The translations under genes and the position numbers were made by a program. Source: Leucobacter salsicius M1-8 (GTDB taxonomy: Bacteria; Actinomycetota; Actinomycetes; Actinomycetales; Microbacteriaceae). Taken from it: a DNA stretch of 64,000 nucleotides. The stretch lies in assembly GCF_000350525.1 (NCBI RefSeq), contig NZ_AOCN01000015.1:62001-126000 (forward strand), given 5' to 3'. Each line of letters opens with the position of its first letter. The stretch's first letter is position 1. This document shows, piece by piece, positions 23,337-32,777 of this stretch. The notes under the pieces are model-generated. The model saw only the letters and a list, made by a program, of their open reading frames with translations. It was not told the DNA's origin and searched no databases.

Positions 23337-24386
23337 CTACCGCGGTGCTGCTGTGCTGTCGCGCACCGACAGCGTCGGAGTGACGCGCGACACCGAGAGC
23401 TCGCTCGCAGGCTGATCGAGGCGGGCACGAACGGCCTCGAGGGCGAGCTGTGCCATATGATCCGGATCGGGCCGCACGCTCGTGAGCCGCACGAACGGCA
23501 GCGCTGCCGCACTGCTGTCGTCGAATCCGATCACTGACACATCCTCGGGAACCCGCACCCCGGCGCGCACCAGGGTCTGCAGCGCGCCGATCGCGCAGTG
23601 GTCGTTCACGCACACGAGCGCGGTGGGTCCCTGTGGGCTGTCCAGTTCTTGCAAGATTTCGGTGGCGGCGCGGTGGCCGCCCGCTTCGGTGAAGTCGCTT
23701 TCGATCACGCGGGCAGGGAATGCGCGAGTGGCCATTGCCGCGAGATAGCCGTGTAGGCGGTCGGCCGCGTTGGGCCCTGACTGTGGCCCCAAGTAGGCGA
23801 TGCGTTCGTGGCCCAGATTGGTCAGGTGTGAGACCGCTAGCTCCAGGCCGGCGCCGTTTTCAAGCGTGACCCGGTCATGGGCGGCGGCTGAGTTCGGGCC
23901 GCCCAGTAGGAGTGCGGGGACACCGGTGGGCAGTGGCACTTGCTCGTTGTCACTGTCGCCCGCGTCCAGCACAATCAGCGCCTCGATGCGCTGGCGCATG
24001 AGCTCAGCAAGGGCTGTCTCCTGCGACCGTGCCGAGCCCATAGTGCTCAGCGCGAGGGAGAACCCGTAATCGCCCGCGCGGCGATACAGCGCCTCAACCA
24101 GATCGACCTCGAACGGCTGACGCATGGTGAAGAGCACGCCGATCTGGCCGCTGTGGCGCCTGCGCAGCATGCGTGCCGAGTCGTCGGGGTGGTAGCCCAA
24201 CTCGCGTGCCGCCGCGAGAATGCGATCCTTCGACGCTTCGCTCGCGCCAGGAGCTCCACGCAGCACGATGGACACGAGTTGGCGCGACATTCCCACGCGA
24301 TCGGCGACATCCTGCATGGTGGGCCGGGCAGGGAGCGCGGTGCTCGAGTCGCGTTCGAGGGCAGTCGCATCATCACGTGTGGTCAC
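23337..24386 (-). CDS. LacI-family transcriptional regulator 3
   Basis: A 349-aa LacI-type repressor. The HTH is RPTMQDVADRVGMSRQLVSIVLRGAPGASEASKDR, with recognition helix SRQLVSIV, different from the other two LacI proteins. The sensor domain has IGVLFTMRQPFEVDLVEALYRRAG, HLTNLGHERIAYLGPQSGP, ALVCVNDHCAIGALQTLVRAG and VIGFDDSSAAALPFVRLTSVRPDPD. It is divergent from the aldehyde dehydrogenase-iolD operon, and the intervening region carries the perfect 20-bp palindrome AATTTGGACCGGTCCAAATT, making this the best candidate regulator for that operator and for the matching site at 34146. The GTG start lacks an obvious Shine-Dalgarno. Confidence 0.92.
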   Translation of the reverse strand: MTTRDDATALERDSSTALPARPTMQDVADRVGMSRQLVSIVLRGAPGASEASKDRILAAARELGYHPDDSARMLRRRHSGQIGVLFTMRQPFEVDLVEALYRRAGDYGFSLALSTMGSARSQETALAELMRQRIEALIVLDAGDSDNEQVPLPTGVPALLLGGPNSAAAHDRVTLENGAGLELAVSHLTNLGHERIAYLGPQSGPNAADRLHGYLAAMATRAFPARVIESDFTEAGGHRAATEILQELDSPQGPTALVCVNDHCAIGALQTLVRAGVRVPEDVSVIGFDDSSAAALPFVRLTSVRPDPDHMAQLALEAVRARLDQPASELSVSRVTPTLSVRDSTAAPR

Positions 24387-24449
24387 GCGTCTATCGTGCC
24401 ATGCCGGGCTCGCCCCAAAGGCTGCGGCCCGCGCCCGGCGCAGGCGAGG

Positions 24450-24496
24450 TTGACGTGGCAGGCCACATGTGCTTACAATTTGGACCGGTCCAAATT
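24450..24496 (+). promoter_or_regulatory. Promoter with operator AATTTGGACCGGTCCAAATT
   Basis: TTGACG (24450-24455), an 18-bp spacer and TACAAT (24474-24479) form the promoter. The perfect 20-bp palindrome 24477-24496 overlaps the end of the -10 and the start region, a classic repression layout. The same arrangement recurs at 34117-34160. Confidence 0.88.
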
Positions 24497-24539
24497 ACCG
24501 GTCTAGATCAACGACGACGGGCAAGGCAAAGGCGCAACA

Positions 24540-25994
24540 ATGAGCAATCACGGCACGCACGACTACGGCAGCTTCGGCCTCCTCATCGGAGGAGAGTGGC
24601 GCGAATCCGCCACCAATACCCGCCGTGAGGTGCGCTCACCGTTCGACGGCCGCGCCGTCGGCGAGGTCGCTCTTGCCAGTGAGGCCGACGTCGAAGCCGC
24701 ACTCACCGCCGCTGAGCACGGGGCCGCCGTCTGGCGCCGCACTCCGGCCCATGAGCGTGCCGCGATCCTGCAGCGCGCAGCGAACCTTGCCGACGAACGT
24801 GCCGACCGCATTGGCGCCACGATCTCCGCAGAGAACGGCAAACCGCTCGCCGAAGCGCTCGGGGAAGCGCGCCGCTCGGGTGCCATCATCCGGCTTGCCG
24901 CGCAGGAGGGCACCCAGCTTTACGGTGACTCACTGCCGCTTGACGCTAACCCCGGCACCGGCCAAGACAAGGTCGGCTTTACCCTGCGCCAGCCCGTGGG
25001 CATCGTCGTCGCGATCACCCCCTTCAACTACCCGGCCCTGCTCGTGCTGCACAAGCTCGCCCCGGCGCTCGCCGCCGGCAACGCCATCATTCTGAAGCCC
25101 GCGGGCGCCACGCCGCTTACCGCGCTTGCACTCGCGCAGCTGTTCATCGAGGCCGGCCTCCCCGAGGGTGTGCTCTCGGTGATCACCGGATCCGGTGGCA
25201 CGATCGGCGATGCGCTCGTGAGCGACCCCCGGGTGCGCAAAATCTCATTCACCGGATCAACCGGCGTGGGCGAACGGATCGCCCGGCTCGCAGGCATCAA
25301 GAAGCTCTCGCTCGAGCTCGGGGCCTCCTCGCCGACCCTGATCCTGCCCGGCGCGGATCTCGACAAGGCCGCCGCTGCGGTCGCCGCCGGCGGCTACGTG
25401 AACGGCGGGCAGGTCTGCATTTCGGTGCAGCGCGTGATTGTGCACCGCGATGTCGAACGCGACTTCCTCGACGCCCTCGTGCCCAGGGTTGAGGCGATTC
25501 GCATGGGCGATCCCTTCGCCGAGGGTACGACGCTCGGCCCGCTCATCACCGAGCGTGAGGCGGATCGCGTCGAGCGCAGCATTACCCAGGCCGTGAAGGA
25601 GGGGTCGCGGCTGCTCACGGGTGGGGTGCGTGATGGTGGATTCGTGTCACCCGCCATCGTGGCCGGCGTCGACACCCGCCAAGCGCTGGCGCAGGAAGAG
25701 CTCTTCGGCCCCGCCGTCGCCGTCACCGCCGTCGACTCGTTCGATGCCGCGATCGACGCGGCAAACGGCACCCCCTATGGCCTCGCGGCCGGCGTCTTCG
25801 GCGGCACGCTCGCCGAGGGGATTCGCGCAATGCGAGAGATCGACGCGGGCAGCGTGCACCTCGGGTGGACGCCGCTGTGGCGCGCCGACCTGATGCCCTA
25901 CGGCGGCTTCAAAGCCAGCGGCTACGGCAAGGAGGGCGTGCGCTCCACGGTCGAGGAGATGACCGAGGTGAAGACAGTGATCCTGCACAGCTAG
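24540..25994 (+). CDS. NAD(P)-dependent aldehyde dehydrogenase
   Basis: A 484-aa ALDH-superfamily enzyme that oxidises an aldehyde to an acid. The catalytic Cys is C293 in GGQVCISVQRV and the general base is E259 in LSLELGASSP. TPFNYPALLVLHKLAPALAAGNAIILKPAGATPLTA gives the cofactor-binding lysine, and EELFGPAVAV is near the C-terminus. It lacks the features expected of CoA-acylating methylmalonate-semialdehyde dehydrogenase (IolA) and is closer to lactaldehyde, phosphonoacetaldehyde or non-phosphorylating GAPDH types. It is the first gene after the GGACCGGTCC operator and is followed after 53 bp by iolD. It may oxidise an aldehyde released by the adjacent aldolase. Confidence 0.9.
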   Translation: MSNHGTHDYGSFGLLIGGEWRESATNTRREVRSPFDGRAVGEVALASEADVEAALTAAEHGAAVWRRTPAHERAAILQRAANLADERADRIGATISAENGKPLAEALGEARRSGAIIRLAAQEGTQLYGDSLPLDANPGTGQDKVGFTLRQPVGIVVAITPFNYPALLVLHKLAPALAAGNAIILKPAGATPLTALALAQLFIEAGLPEGVLSVITGSGGTIGDALVSDPRVRKISFTGSTGVGERIARLAGIKKLSLELGASSPTLILPGADLDKAAAAVAAGGYVNGGQVCISVQRVIVHRDVERDFLDALVPRVEAIRMGDPFAEGTTLGPLITEREADRVERSITQAVKEGSRLLTGGVRDGGFVSPAIVAGVDTRQALAQEELFGPAVAVTAVDSFDAAIDAANGTPYGLAAGVFGGTLAEGIRAMREIDAGSVHLGWTPLWRADLMPYGGFKASGYGKEGVRSTVEEMTEVKTVILHS

Positions 25995-26047
25995 ACCGCC
26001 ACCCCCAGACACGACAAACGAACATCACCAGCAAAAGGAGCACAGCA

Positions 26048-27997
26048 ATGGTGCAAGGACTCTCGGGCAAGACCGTCAGACTGACGGTCTCCCAGGCGAT
26101 CGTGAAGTACACGGCCGCTCAGTACACGGTGGCCGACGGCGAGCGTCGCCGCTTCGTGCCCGCGGCACTCGGAATCTTTGGTCACGGCAATGTCGCCGGT
26201 CTCGGCCAGGCCTTCGCCGAGTACGCCGACAAACTGCCGTTCGTGCAGGGGCGCAACGAGCAGGCCATCGCCCACCTCGCCACGGGCTTCGCGAAGGCCG
26301 CGAAGCGCCGCCAGACCCTCGCGGTCACCGCGTCTGTTGGCCCGGGGGCTACCAACCTCGTGACGGCGGCCGCACTCGCAACCGTCAACCGGATCCCGCT
26401 GCTGCTGCTCCCCGGTGACACCTACGCTACGCGCCGCCAGGGTCCCGTGCTGCAGCAGATTGACCTGCCGGGCACGCCAGATGTCACCGTCAACGACGCT
26501 TTCCGGCCCATCTCGCGCTTCTTCGACCGCATCAACCGCCCCGAGCAGCTGCTCACCGCGCTGCCGCAGGCATTCCGCGTGCTCGCGAACCCTGAGGAGA
26601 CGGGCGCAGTCGTGCTCTCGCTGCCGCAGGACGTGCAGTCGCACGCCTACGACTTCCCCGTCGAGTTCTTCGACGAAAAGGACTGGGTGATCCGGCGCCG
26701 CGTGCCCGAACCCACCGAGATCGCAGAGATCGCGCGCCTACTGCAGGCTTCGAAGCGCCCGCTCATCATTGCGGGCGGCGGTGTTATCTACTCTGACGCG
26801 CAGGAGCGCCTCACCGAGCTCGGCCGCCGCACCGGTGTGCCGATTAGCGAGACCTTCGCGGGCAAGGGCGCGGTGACCGAGGATGGTCCGTTCCGCGTCG
26901 ACGGCATCGGCCTCGAGGGCTCGCCCGAGACGAACCGGCTCGCCGAGCGCGCCGACCTCGTGCTGCACATCGGTACCCGGCTCACCGACTTCGCGACCGC
27001 CTCGCAGTCCATCTTCCAGGGTGAGAACGTCAAGTTCGCGTCGATCAACATCGTCGAGCACGACGCCGTGAAGCAGGGCGCGTTCGCCGCGCTCGCCGAC
27101 GCCGGCCTCGCGCTCGCCGCGCTCACGACGGCGCTCGGCGACTACCGCGTCGAGGCGGCCTGGGCCGCAGACATCGAGACCGCGCGCACGACCTGGGCTC
27201 CGGTGAGGGCGCAGGCGCTTGATCCGGATCAGCTCTTCGACAAGGCCACCCGGCCCGAAGTGCCCGAGACTGACGCCATTCTCACGCAGGGCCAGCTCAT
27301 CGGCCTCATGCAGGAACACGCGCAGCCCGGCGACACGATCGTCGCTGCAGCCGGAGGACCTCCCGGCGACCTGCAGAAGGTGTGGGACGCGACGAACGGG
27401 CGCCACGCGCACCTCGAGTTTGGGTTCTCGTGCATGGGCTACGAACTGCCCGCCGCGATGGGTGTGCGCCTCGCCGATCCCGACCCGAGCCACCGCGTTA
27501 CCGCATTCATTGGCGACGGCACCTTCGTGATGGCCCCCACCGAGATCGTGACCGCGGCGCAGGAGCGCATCCCGTTCACCCTCGTGGTCTCCGAGAATCA
27601 CGGCTACCAGGTGATTCGGCGACTGCAGATGTGGCGCACGGGCGAGCACTTTGCCAACGAGTTCCGCTACCGCGAGGAGGGCGGCTCGCTCGCCGGCTCC
27701 GACGCTGGTCGCCTCGAGGGTGGCTACCTAGACATCGACTTGACCCAGATCGCGGCCGGCCTCGGCGCCGTCGTGCGCAAGCCCTACACCGCCGACGAGG
27801 TGCGCCAGGCACTCGCCGAGACGCGCGACGTGCAAGGCCCGGTCGTCATTGTTGTGCCCACCATTCCTCACGTGGACCTGCCCAGTTCAGAGGTGTGGTG
27901 GGACGTTTCTCCCGCCGAGGTGTCGCAAACGCCCGACACGCGTGTCGAACTTGCTGACTACCTCGAGGGCCGCGCAAACCAGCGGTGGCACGGATGA
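26048..27997 (+). CDS. iolD: IolD-type ThDP-dependent acylhydrolase, paralog 2
   Basis: A complete 649-aa enzyme. The start MVQGLSGKTVRLTVSQAIVKYTAAQYT fits IolD. RNEQAIAHLATGFAKA carries the ThDP-activating Glu, RPLIIAGGGVIYSDAQERL lies in the middle domain, and FIGDGTFVMAPTEIVTAAQERIPFTLVVSENHGYQVI is the Mg-ThDP motif. AAGGAG lies before the ATG at 26048. In inositol catabolism it cleaves the ring of trihydroxycyclohexanedione. It is translationally coupled (ATGA overlap) to an HpcH/HpaI aldolase gene, an unusual neighbour, and no IolB or IolC is present here. A GATCCGGATC copy at 27221 encodes LDPDQL. Confidence 0.92.
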   Translation: MVQGLSGKTVRLTVSQAIVKYTAAQYTVADGERRRFVPAALGIFGHGNVAGLGQAFAEYADKLPFVQGRNEQAIAHLATGFAKAAKRRQTLAVTASVGPGATNLVTAAALATVNRIPLLLLPGDTYATRRQGPVLQQIDLPGTPDVTVNDAFRPISRFFDRINRPEQLLTALPQAFRVLANPEETGAVVLSLPQDVQSHAYDFPVEFFDEKDWVIRRRVPEPTEIAEIARLLQASKRPLIIAGGGVIYSDAQERLTELGRRTGVPISETFAGKGAVTEDGPFRVDGIGLEGSPETNRLAERADLVLHIGTRLTDFATASQSIFQGENVKFASINIVEHDAVKQGAFAALADAGLALAALTTALGDYRVEAAWAADIETARTTWAPVRAQALDPDQLFDKATRPEVPETDAILTQGQLIGLMQEHAQPGDTIVAAAGGPPGDLQKVWDATNGRHAHLEFGFSCMGYELPAAMGVRLADPDPSHRVTAFIGDGTFVMAPTEIVTAAQERIPFTLVVSENHGYQVIRRLQMWRTGEHFANEFRYREEGGSLAGSDAGRLEGGYLDIDLTQIAAGLGAVVRKPYTADEVRQALAETRDVQGPVVIVVPTIPHVDLPSSEVWWDVSPAEVSQTPDTRVELADYLEGRANQRWHG

Positions 27998-28776
27998 GCG
28001 CGGGACCGCTCGCGCCCAACCGCGCGCTGCGCGCGCGGTTCCGTGCGGGCGAGCCCACGGTCGGCACCTTCTTGGGGCTCGGCTCGGTCGCAGCGGCCGA
28101 GGTGTGTGCGTCGACGGGCCTCGACTGGGTGCTCGCCGATCTCGAGCACGGCGGCGGAGACGAGGCCGAGGTCGGCGCGATTGTCGCGGCGGCCGGTGCC
28201 TACGGGACCGCGACCCTCGTGCGGGTCGAGCAGCCCGACCGCATTCGCGTCGGGCGTGTGCTTGACGCGGGGGCTGCGGGCATCATGCTTCCCAGAATCT
28301 CCAGCGCAGACGAGGCCGCTGCCGCGCTGCGGCACCGGCTCTACCCTCCCGAGGGTGACCGCGGCGTCGCGACCTATAACCGTGCAGCCCGCTGGGGTGG
28401 TGAGATGGCAGCACTCGACGCCGCAAACGACCGTGCTGTGGGCATCGTGCAGATCGAAACAGCCGGCGCGATGGATGACCTCGACGCGATCGCCGCGACT
28501 CCGGGTGCCGACGTGCTGTTCGTGGGCCCGCAAGATCTCAGCTACGCGCTGGGGGTGCCGCGCCAGTTCGATGCCCCCGCGTTTCAGGAGGCACTCGACC
28601 GGGTGGTCGCAGCCTGCCAGAAGCACGGGAAGGTTGCTGGCATCCTCACGAACGACCGTTCGGGCGCCGAGGCGTACCTCGCGCGCGGCTTCAAATTCAT
28701 CGCGATTGGGTCGGACGCAACGCTGCTCGCGGCGACCGTGCGCGCCGCGCTTCCGAGACTCGGGGGTGCATCGTGA
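27994..28776 (+). CDS. HpcH/HpaI-family class II aldolase
   Basis: A 260-aa metal-dependent aldolase that splits 2-keto-3-deoxy acids into pyruvate (or a related keto acid) and an aldehyde. Family hallmarks are GTFLGLGSVAAAEVCASTGLDWVLADLEHG at the N-terminus, GAAGIMLPRISSADEAAAAL, IVQIETAGAMDDLDAIAATPGADVLFVGPQDLSYALG (metal Glu and Asp), and GFKFIAIGSD at the C-terminus. It starts at ATG 27994, inside the iolD stop, and ends overlapping the next gene (GTGA), so the three are coupled. Beside an IolD and an aldehyde dehydrogenase it suggests direct aldol cleavage of a keto-deoxy sugar acid without kinase activation. Confidence 0.9.
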   Translation: MSAGPLAPNRALRARFRAGEPTVGTFLGLGSVAAAEVCASTGLDWVLADLEHGGGDEAEVGAIVAAAGAYGTATLVRVEQPDRIRVGRVLDAGAAGIMLPRISSADEAAAALRHRLYPPEGDRGVATYNRAARWGGEMAALDAANDRAVGIVQIETAGAMDDLDAIAATPGADVLFVGPQDLSYALGVPRQFDAPAFQEALDRVVAACQKHGKVAGILTNDRSGAEAYLARGFKFIAIGSDATLLAATVRAALPRLGGAS

Positions 28777-29696
28777 GTGAGGAACTCACCCCGGTCGTCG
28801 TGGGGCTCGGGCCCGTTGATCCGGCACTTGTTACGCCGTTCCTGGGGGAGGGAGTGCAGTTTGTGCGCGACCCATCAGCGGGTGATCTCGCGGTCGCGCA
28901 GGGCGCGATCGTGCGTGCAGCCTACGACGTCGATCGTGCGCTGCTCGATCGTATGCCCGCTCTGAGGGTCGTCGCGCGCACCGGAGTGGGGGTCGAACGC
29001 GTCGACGTCGCGGCCGCTCGAGAGCGAGGCATCGCGGTCGCGGTGACGCCGGGCAGCAACGCCCGCGCGGTCGCAGAGGGGGCGTTTGCGATGCTGCTCG
29101 CCCTCATCAAGCGCGTGCCCGAGTCGCATCGGTTTGTTGCGAATGGCACCTGGGGTATTGCTCCGGTACCAGTGCCTGGCGACGCGCACGGAACGACGCT
29201 CGCGGTCGTGGGATTTGGCCGGATCGGCCGTATCATCGCGGGGTTTGCGACGGCGTTTGGCATGCGGGTGATCGTGCATGACCCGTTTGTGCAGGCCGAG
29301 GAGTTCGAGAATGTTTCACTGGAGCAGGCGGTGGCACGGGCAGATGCGCTCACGCTGCACCTGCCTGGAGGCGATGGTGAGCTGCTACCGCGAGCGCTGC
29401 TGGCGTCGGCCCGGCCCGGTCTGGTGCTCGTGAACTGCGCTCGTGCCGAACTTGTCTCGACAGAAACGATAATCTGGGGCCTAGGGGCAGGGAGGCTCGC
29501 GGGAGTCGGGCTCGATGTGTTTGCGTCCGAGCCGATGCGTGACCACCCATTAGCGCACGATCCCCGAGTCATTCTGAGCCCGCACACCACCGGGCTCTCC
29601 CAGGCGGCACTGGCTGCCACGTTTCAGATGGCGGCGGAGGCCGTGACCGAAACGCTAGCCGGTCGTTACCCAACCTTTACCGTAAAGGTCGCCTGA
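28773..29696 (+). CDS. D-2-hydroxyacid dehydrogenase (NAD-dependent)
   Basis: A 307-aa member of the D-isomer-specific 2-hydroxyacid dehydrogenase family. The NAD-binding motif is LAVVGFGRIGRIIAGFATAFG. The catalytic Arg is in VNCARAELVS, the acidic residue in LDVFASEP, and His in LSPHTTGLSQAAL. VVARTGVGVERVDVAAARERGIAVAVTPGSNARAVAEGAFAMLLAL is the usual substrate-domain signature. It reduces or oxidises glyoxylate, hydroxypyruvate or sugar-derived 2-keto acids. The GTG start overlaps the aldolase stop by four bases, so it acts in the same pathway, probably on an aldolase product. Substrate unassigned. Confidence 0.88.
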   Translation: MSEELTPVVVGLGPVDPALVTPFLGEGVQFVRDPSAGDLAVAQGAIVRAAYDVDRALLDRMPALRVVARTGVGVERVDVAAARERGIAVAVTPGSNARAVAEGAFAMLLALIKRVPESHRFVANGTWGIAPVPVPGDAHGTTLAVVGFGRIGRIIAGFATAFGMRVIVHDPFVQAEEFENVSLEQAVARADALTLHLPGGDGELLPRALLASARPGLVLVNCARAELVSTETIIWGLGAGRLAGVGLDVFASEPMRDHPLAHDPRVILSPHTTGLSQAALAATFQMAAEAVTETLAGRYPTFTVKVA

Positions 29697-29705
29697 CGCG
29701 AAAAC

Positions 29706-29741
29706 TTGCGGTACAGTACAAAACAGAGCGAATGCTTTGTA
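29706..29741 (+). promoter_or_regulatory. Possible promoter/operator ahead of the ABC importer
   Basis: The 82-bp gap before the binding-protein gene is AT-rich and holds TTGCGG (29706-29711) and an inverted repeat TACAAA-13-TTTGTA (29717-29722, 29736-29741), with AGCGAATGCT centred between the arms. This suggests a separate regulated promoter for the importer; no -10 is convincing. Confidence 0.4.
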
Positions 29742-29778
29742 ACGACATTAGTTCAATTAACACGATGGAGTGAAGACG

Positions 29779-30774
29779 ATGAAGTCACAAATGAAGCGGT
29801 GGAGTCGTGTCGGCATTGCCGGCATTGCAGCAACCGGAGCCCTGCTCCTCGCGGCGTGCGGTAGCCCCGCAGGTGCGGGTGGCGGCGCGGCTGGCGGCGG
29901 CGGAGACGACGCAGCACCCAAGACTGAAGAGCTGAAGGTTGCGCTGATCACTCACGCAGCCCCCGGCGATACGTTCTGGGACACGATCCGTGCGGGCGCC
30001 GAGAACTCGGCAGGCCTGAACAACATCGATCTGCTCTACACCTCCGACCCCGATGGTGCGCGCCAGGCGCAGCTCGTGCAGCAGGCCGTAGACCAGAAGG
30101 TCGACGGCATCGTCGTCACGCTGGCCAAGGCCGACGCCATGTCGGGTGAGGTCAAGAAGGCCGTCGAAGCAGGCATCCCCGTATTCAGCATTAATGCTGG
30201 TGAAAATGACTTCAAGTCCATGGGCATCCTCGCCCACTTCGGTCAGAACGAGTTCGTCGCCGGTCAGGCTGCCGCTGAGCAGTTCAACGAGGCTGGCAAG
30301 AAGAAGGTCATCTGCGTGATCCAGGAGCAGGGCCACGTTGGCCTTGAGTCGCGCTGCGAGGGTCTCGCCGACAAGCTCGAGGGCACCTCTGAGGTTCTGT
30401 ACGTGCAGGGCACCGACATGACGAACGTCGCATCGACCATCACGTCGAAGCTGCAGACCAACAAGGACATCGACGCGGTACTCACGCTCGGCGCTCCCTT
30501 CGCTATGACCGCAGTTGACGCGATCAAGGATGCGGGCAGCACCGCCACGCTGGCGACCACCGACCTGAACCCCGACGTGTACGCGGCGATCAAGGATGGC
30601 ACGATGCTCTTCGGTATTGACCAGCAGCCGTTCATGCAGGGCTACGAGTCGGTCGAAGCTGTGCGTCTCTACAACGAGGGCGGCTACGTGCTCGGCGGCG
30701 GCCAGGCTGTGCTCACCGGACCCGCTGTTGTAAACGCTGCCAACGCCGAGAGCGTTGCTTCGCAGTTCAACTAA
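29779..30774 (+). CDS. Sugar ABC transporter substrate-binding lipoprotein
   Basis: A 331-aa periplasmic-binding-protein-like protein of the ribose/inositol (type I) group, anchored as a lipoprotein: basic start MKSQMKRWSRV, hydrophobic segment, then lipobox LLLAACG and a Gly/Ala-rich linker. The ligand-binding part has LKVALITHAAPGDTFWDTIRAGAENSAGLNNIDLLYTSDPDGARQAQLVQQAVDQKVDGIVVTLAKADAM, IPVFSINAGENDFKSMGILAHFGQNEFVAGQAA and MLFGIDQQPFMQGYESVEAVRLY. The ATG at 29779 has GGAG nine bases upstream. It is followed by permease and ATPase genes. A cyclitol or sugar ligand is expected from the linked catabolic genes. Confidence 0.92.
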   Translation: MKSQMKRWSRVGIAGIAATGALLLAACGSPAGAGGGAAGGGGDDAAPKTEELKVALITHAAPGDTFWDTIRAGAENSAGLNNIDLLYTSDPDGARQAQLVQQAVDQKVDGIVVTLAKADAMSGEVKKAVEAGIPVFSINAGENDFKSMGILAHFGQNEFVAGQAAAEQFNEAGKKKVICVIQEQGHVGLESRCEGLADKLEGTSEVLYVQGTDMTNVASTITSKLQTNKDIDAVLTLGAPFAMTAVDAIKDAGSTATLATTDLNPDVYAAIKDGTMLFGIDQQPFMQGYESVEAVRLYNEGGYVLGGGQAVLTGPAVVNAANAESVASQFN

Positions 30775-30796
30775 CACTGCGAGAGAGTTGAAATCT

Positions 30797-31843
30797 ATGT
30801 CTACAGCTACAGCGCCAAAGTTTGACGAACGTATGGCCACTGGCAACCTCTTCACGCGCTTCTTCTCGAAGCCTGAAGCGGGAGCTAGTGCGGCCGCACT
30901 CGTCCTGGCGATCATGTTTGCGGTCGTCGCACCGCAGTTCACCCAACCCGAGTCGATCGCGACGATCCTTTACGGTGCCTCCACCGTGGGCATCATGGCG
31001 GTCGGGGTATCGCTCCTGATGATCGGCGGCGAGGTCGACCTGTCGGCCGGCGTCGGTGTCATCTCATCAGCGCTGTCTGCCTCGTTGTTTATGTATTGGT
31101 TCGGCGGCAACGTATGGGTCGGTGCCATTATCGGCCTCGTATTCTCGTTGCTCGTTGGATTCATCAACGGCTGGCTGTTGACCAAGACAAAGCTCTCGAG
31201 CTTTATCATCACCCTGGCCACGTTCTTCATGCTGACGGGCCTCAACCTGGGTGTTACGCGATTGGTCACGGGCGGGGTCGCGGCCCCGTCGATCGCGAAT
31301 TGGCCCGGCTTTGAATCAGCCGCAGCCGTGTTCGCGTCGGATATTCCGGTTTTCGGGGTGAAGGTGAAGATCACGGTCTTCTACTGGATCCTGCTCGTGG
31401 CCATCGCAACCTGGATCCTCAAGCGCACCCGCGCTGGTAACTGGATCTTCGCCAGCGGCGGCGCTCCCGACGCGGCACGGGCAGTGGGTGTGCCCGTCGT
31501 GCGTACGAAGATTGCGCTTTACATGGGCGTCGGCTTCTGCGCCTGGCTGCTCGGCATGCACCAGCTGTTTGCCTTCAAGACGGTGCAGTCGGGTGAGGGC
31601 ATCGGCAACGAGTTCCTCTACATCATCGCTGCCGTCGTCGGTGGCTGCCTCATGACCGGTGGTTACGGTTCGGCGATCGGCGGCGCCATCGGTGCCCTTA
31701 TCTACGGCATGGCGCTTAAGGGTGTCGTGTACGCCGAGTGGAACCCTGACTGGCTCAAGTTCTTCCTCGGTGCCATGCTCCTCGGAGCGACCGTGCTCAA
31801 CTTCACGCTGCAGCGACGCGCAGCGCAGGGAGGTAAAAAGTGA
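30797..31843 (+). CDS. Sugar ABC transporter permease (RbsC family)
   Basis: A 348-aa inner membrane permease with about nine to ten hydrophobic segments. Family regions are [29 protein letters not shown] (the GGxDLSxG-type motif), [32 protein letters not shown], and [29 protein letters not shown] with the EAA-like loop contacting the ATPase. It starts at ATG 30797 (GAGAGAG upstream). The stop overlaps the ATPase start by four bases. It transports the ligand of the 29779 binding protein. Confidence 0.92.
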   Translation: MSTATAPKFDERMATGNLFTRFFSKPEAGASAAALVLAIMFAVVAPQFTQPESIATILYGASTVGIMAVGVSLLMIGGEVDLSAGVGVISSALSASLFMYWFGGNVWVGAIIGLVFSLLVGFINGWLLTKTKLSSFIITLATFFMLTGLNLGVTRLVTGGVAAPSIANWPGFESAAAVFASDIPVFGVKVKITVFYWILLVAIATWILKRTRAGNWIFASGGAPDAARAVGVPVVRTKIALYMGVGFCAWLLGMHQLFAFKTVQSGEGIGNEFLYIIAAVVGGCLMTGGYGSAIGGAIGALIYGMALKGVVYAEWNPDWLKFFLGAMLLGATVLNFTLQRRAAQGGKK

Positions 31844-32757
31844 ACGCCACAACCGCAACGGCAGCGCCGCTCGTAGAGCTGCGCGAGACCGAGAAGCGCT
31901 ACGGCAACATCATCGCCCTGCGCGATGTCAGCCTCAAGGTGAGCCCCGGCGAGGTGATGTGCGTGCTCGGTGATAACGGTGCCGGCAAGTCCACCCTCAT
32001 CAAGATCATTGCCGGGTTGCACCAGCACACCGGCGGAGAGTTCCTCATCGAGGGCAACGAGGTCAAGCTTGACTCGCCCCGCGAGGCGCTCAACCTCGGC
32101 ATCGCGACGGTCTACCAGGACCTCGCCGTTGCCCCGCTGATGCCGGTGTGGCGCAACTTCTTCCTCGGCTCCGAGAAGACGATTGGCCGGGGCCCGTTTA
32201 AGCGCCTCGACATTGCCTTCATGCGTGAGACGGCCAAGAAGGAACTGCTCGACATGGGCATCGACCTTCGCGACGTCGATCAGCCGATCGGCACCCTCTC
32301 GGGTGGTGAGCGCCAGTGTGTTGCCATCGCCCGCGCCGTCTACTTCGGTGCCAAGGTGCTGATCCTCGACGAGCCGACCGCCGCCCTCGGTGTCAAGCAG
32401 TCGGGCGTCGTGCTGCGCTACATCATCCAGGCGCGTGACCGCGGTCTCGGTGTGGTGTTCATCACGCACAACCCGCACCACGCCTACCCCGTGGGTGACC
32501 GGTTCCTGCTGCTCAAGCGTGGCCAGAGCATCGGCTATCACGAGAAGGCAGACATCTCACTTGAAGAGCTCACCGGCCTCATGGCCGGCGGCGCTGAACT
32601 CGAGCAGCTCGTGCATGAGCTGCGTCAGGTCGGCACCAGCACCGATACGGTGCGCACGATCCGCGACGAAATCGAGGAGGACGAGGCCGCTGGAGTGGGC
32701 CGCGTTACCGTGACCGAGGTCGTCAACGTTGTGATTCCAGAAGAGGACGAGCGCTAG
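31840..32757 (+). CDS. Sugar ABC transporter ATPase with a single nucleotide-binding domain
   Basis: A 305-aa ATPase: Walker [10 protein letters not shown] (residues 44-52), Q-loop VYQDLAV, signature LSGGERQ, Walker [11 protein letters not shown], and the switch His in [11 protein letters not shown]. Importers of the ribose type usually have a fused double ATPase of about 500 aa; this one has one domain, as in FrcA-type fructose importers, so it should act as a homodimer. After the ATPase core a C-terminal tail of about 55 residues ([49 protein letters not shown]) is acidic and of unknown role. The GTG start overlaps the permease stop. A clear terminator follows. Confidence 0.9.
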   Translation: MNATTATAAPLVELRETEKRYGNIIALRDVSLKVSPGEVMCVLGDNGAGKSTLIKIIAGLHQHTGGEFLIEGNEVKLDSPREALNLGIATVYQDLAVAPLMPVWRNFFLGSEKTIGRGPFKRLDIAFMRETAKKELLDMGIDLRDVDQPIGTLSGGERQCVAIARAVYFGAKVLILDEPTAALGVKQSGVVLRYIIQARDRGLGVVFITHNPHHAYPVGDRFLLLKRGQSIGYHEKADISLEELTGLMAGGAELEQLVHELRQVGTSTDTVRTIRDEIEEDEAAGVGRVTVTEVVNVVIPEEDER

Positions 32758-32777
32758 CCCGCGACGTCTGAAACAAG

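Noticed and set aside
24540-25994. IolA (methylmalonate-semialdehyde dehydrogenase, CoA-acylating)
   Set aside because: The sequence around the catalytic Cys and the substrate region fits ordinary NAD(P) aldehyde dehydrogenases better, and IolA is usually about 500 aa with a different N-terminus.
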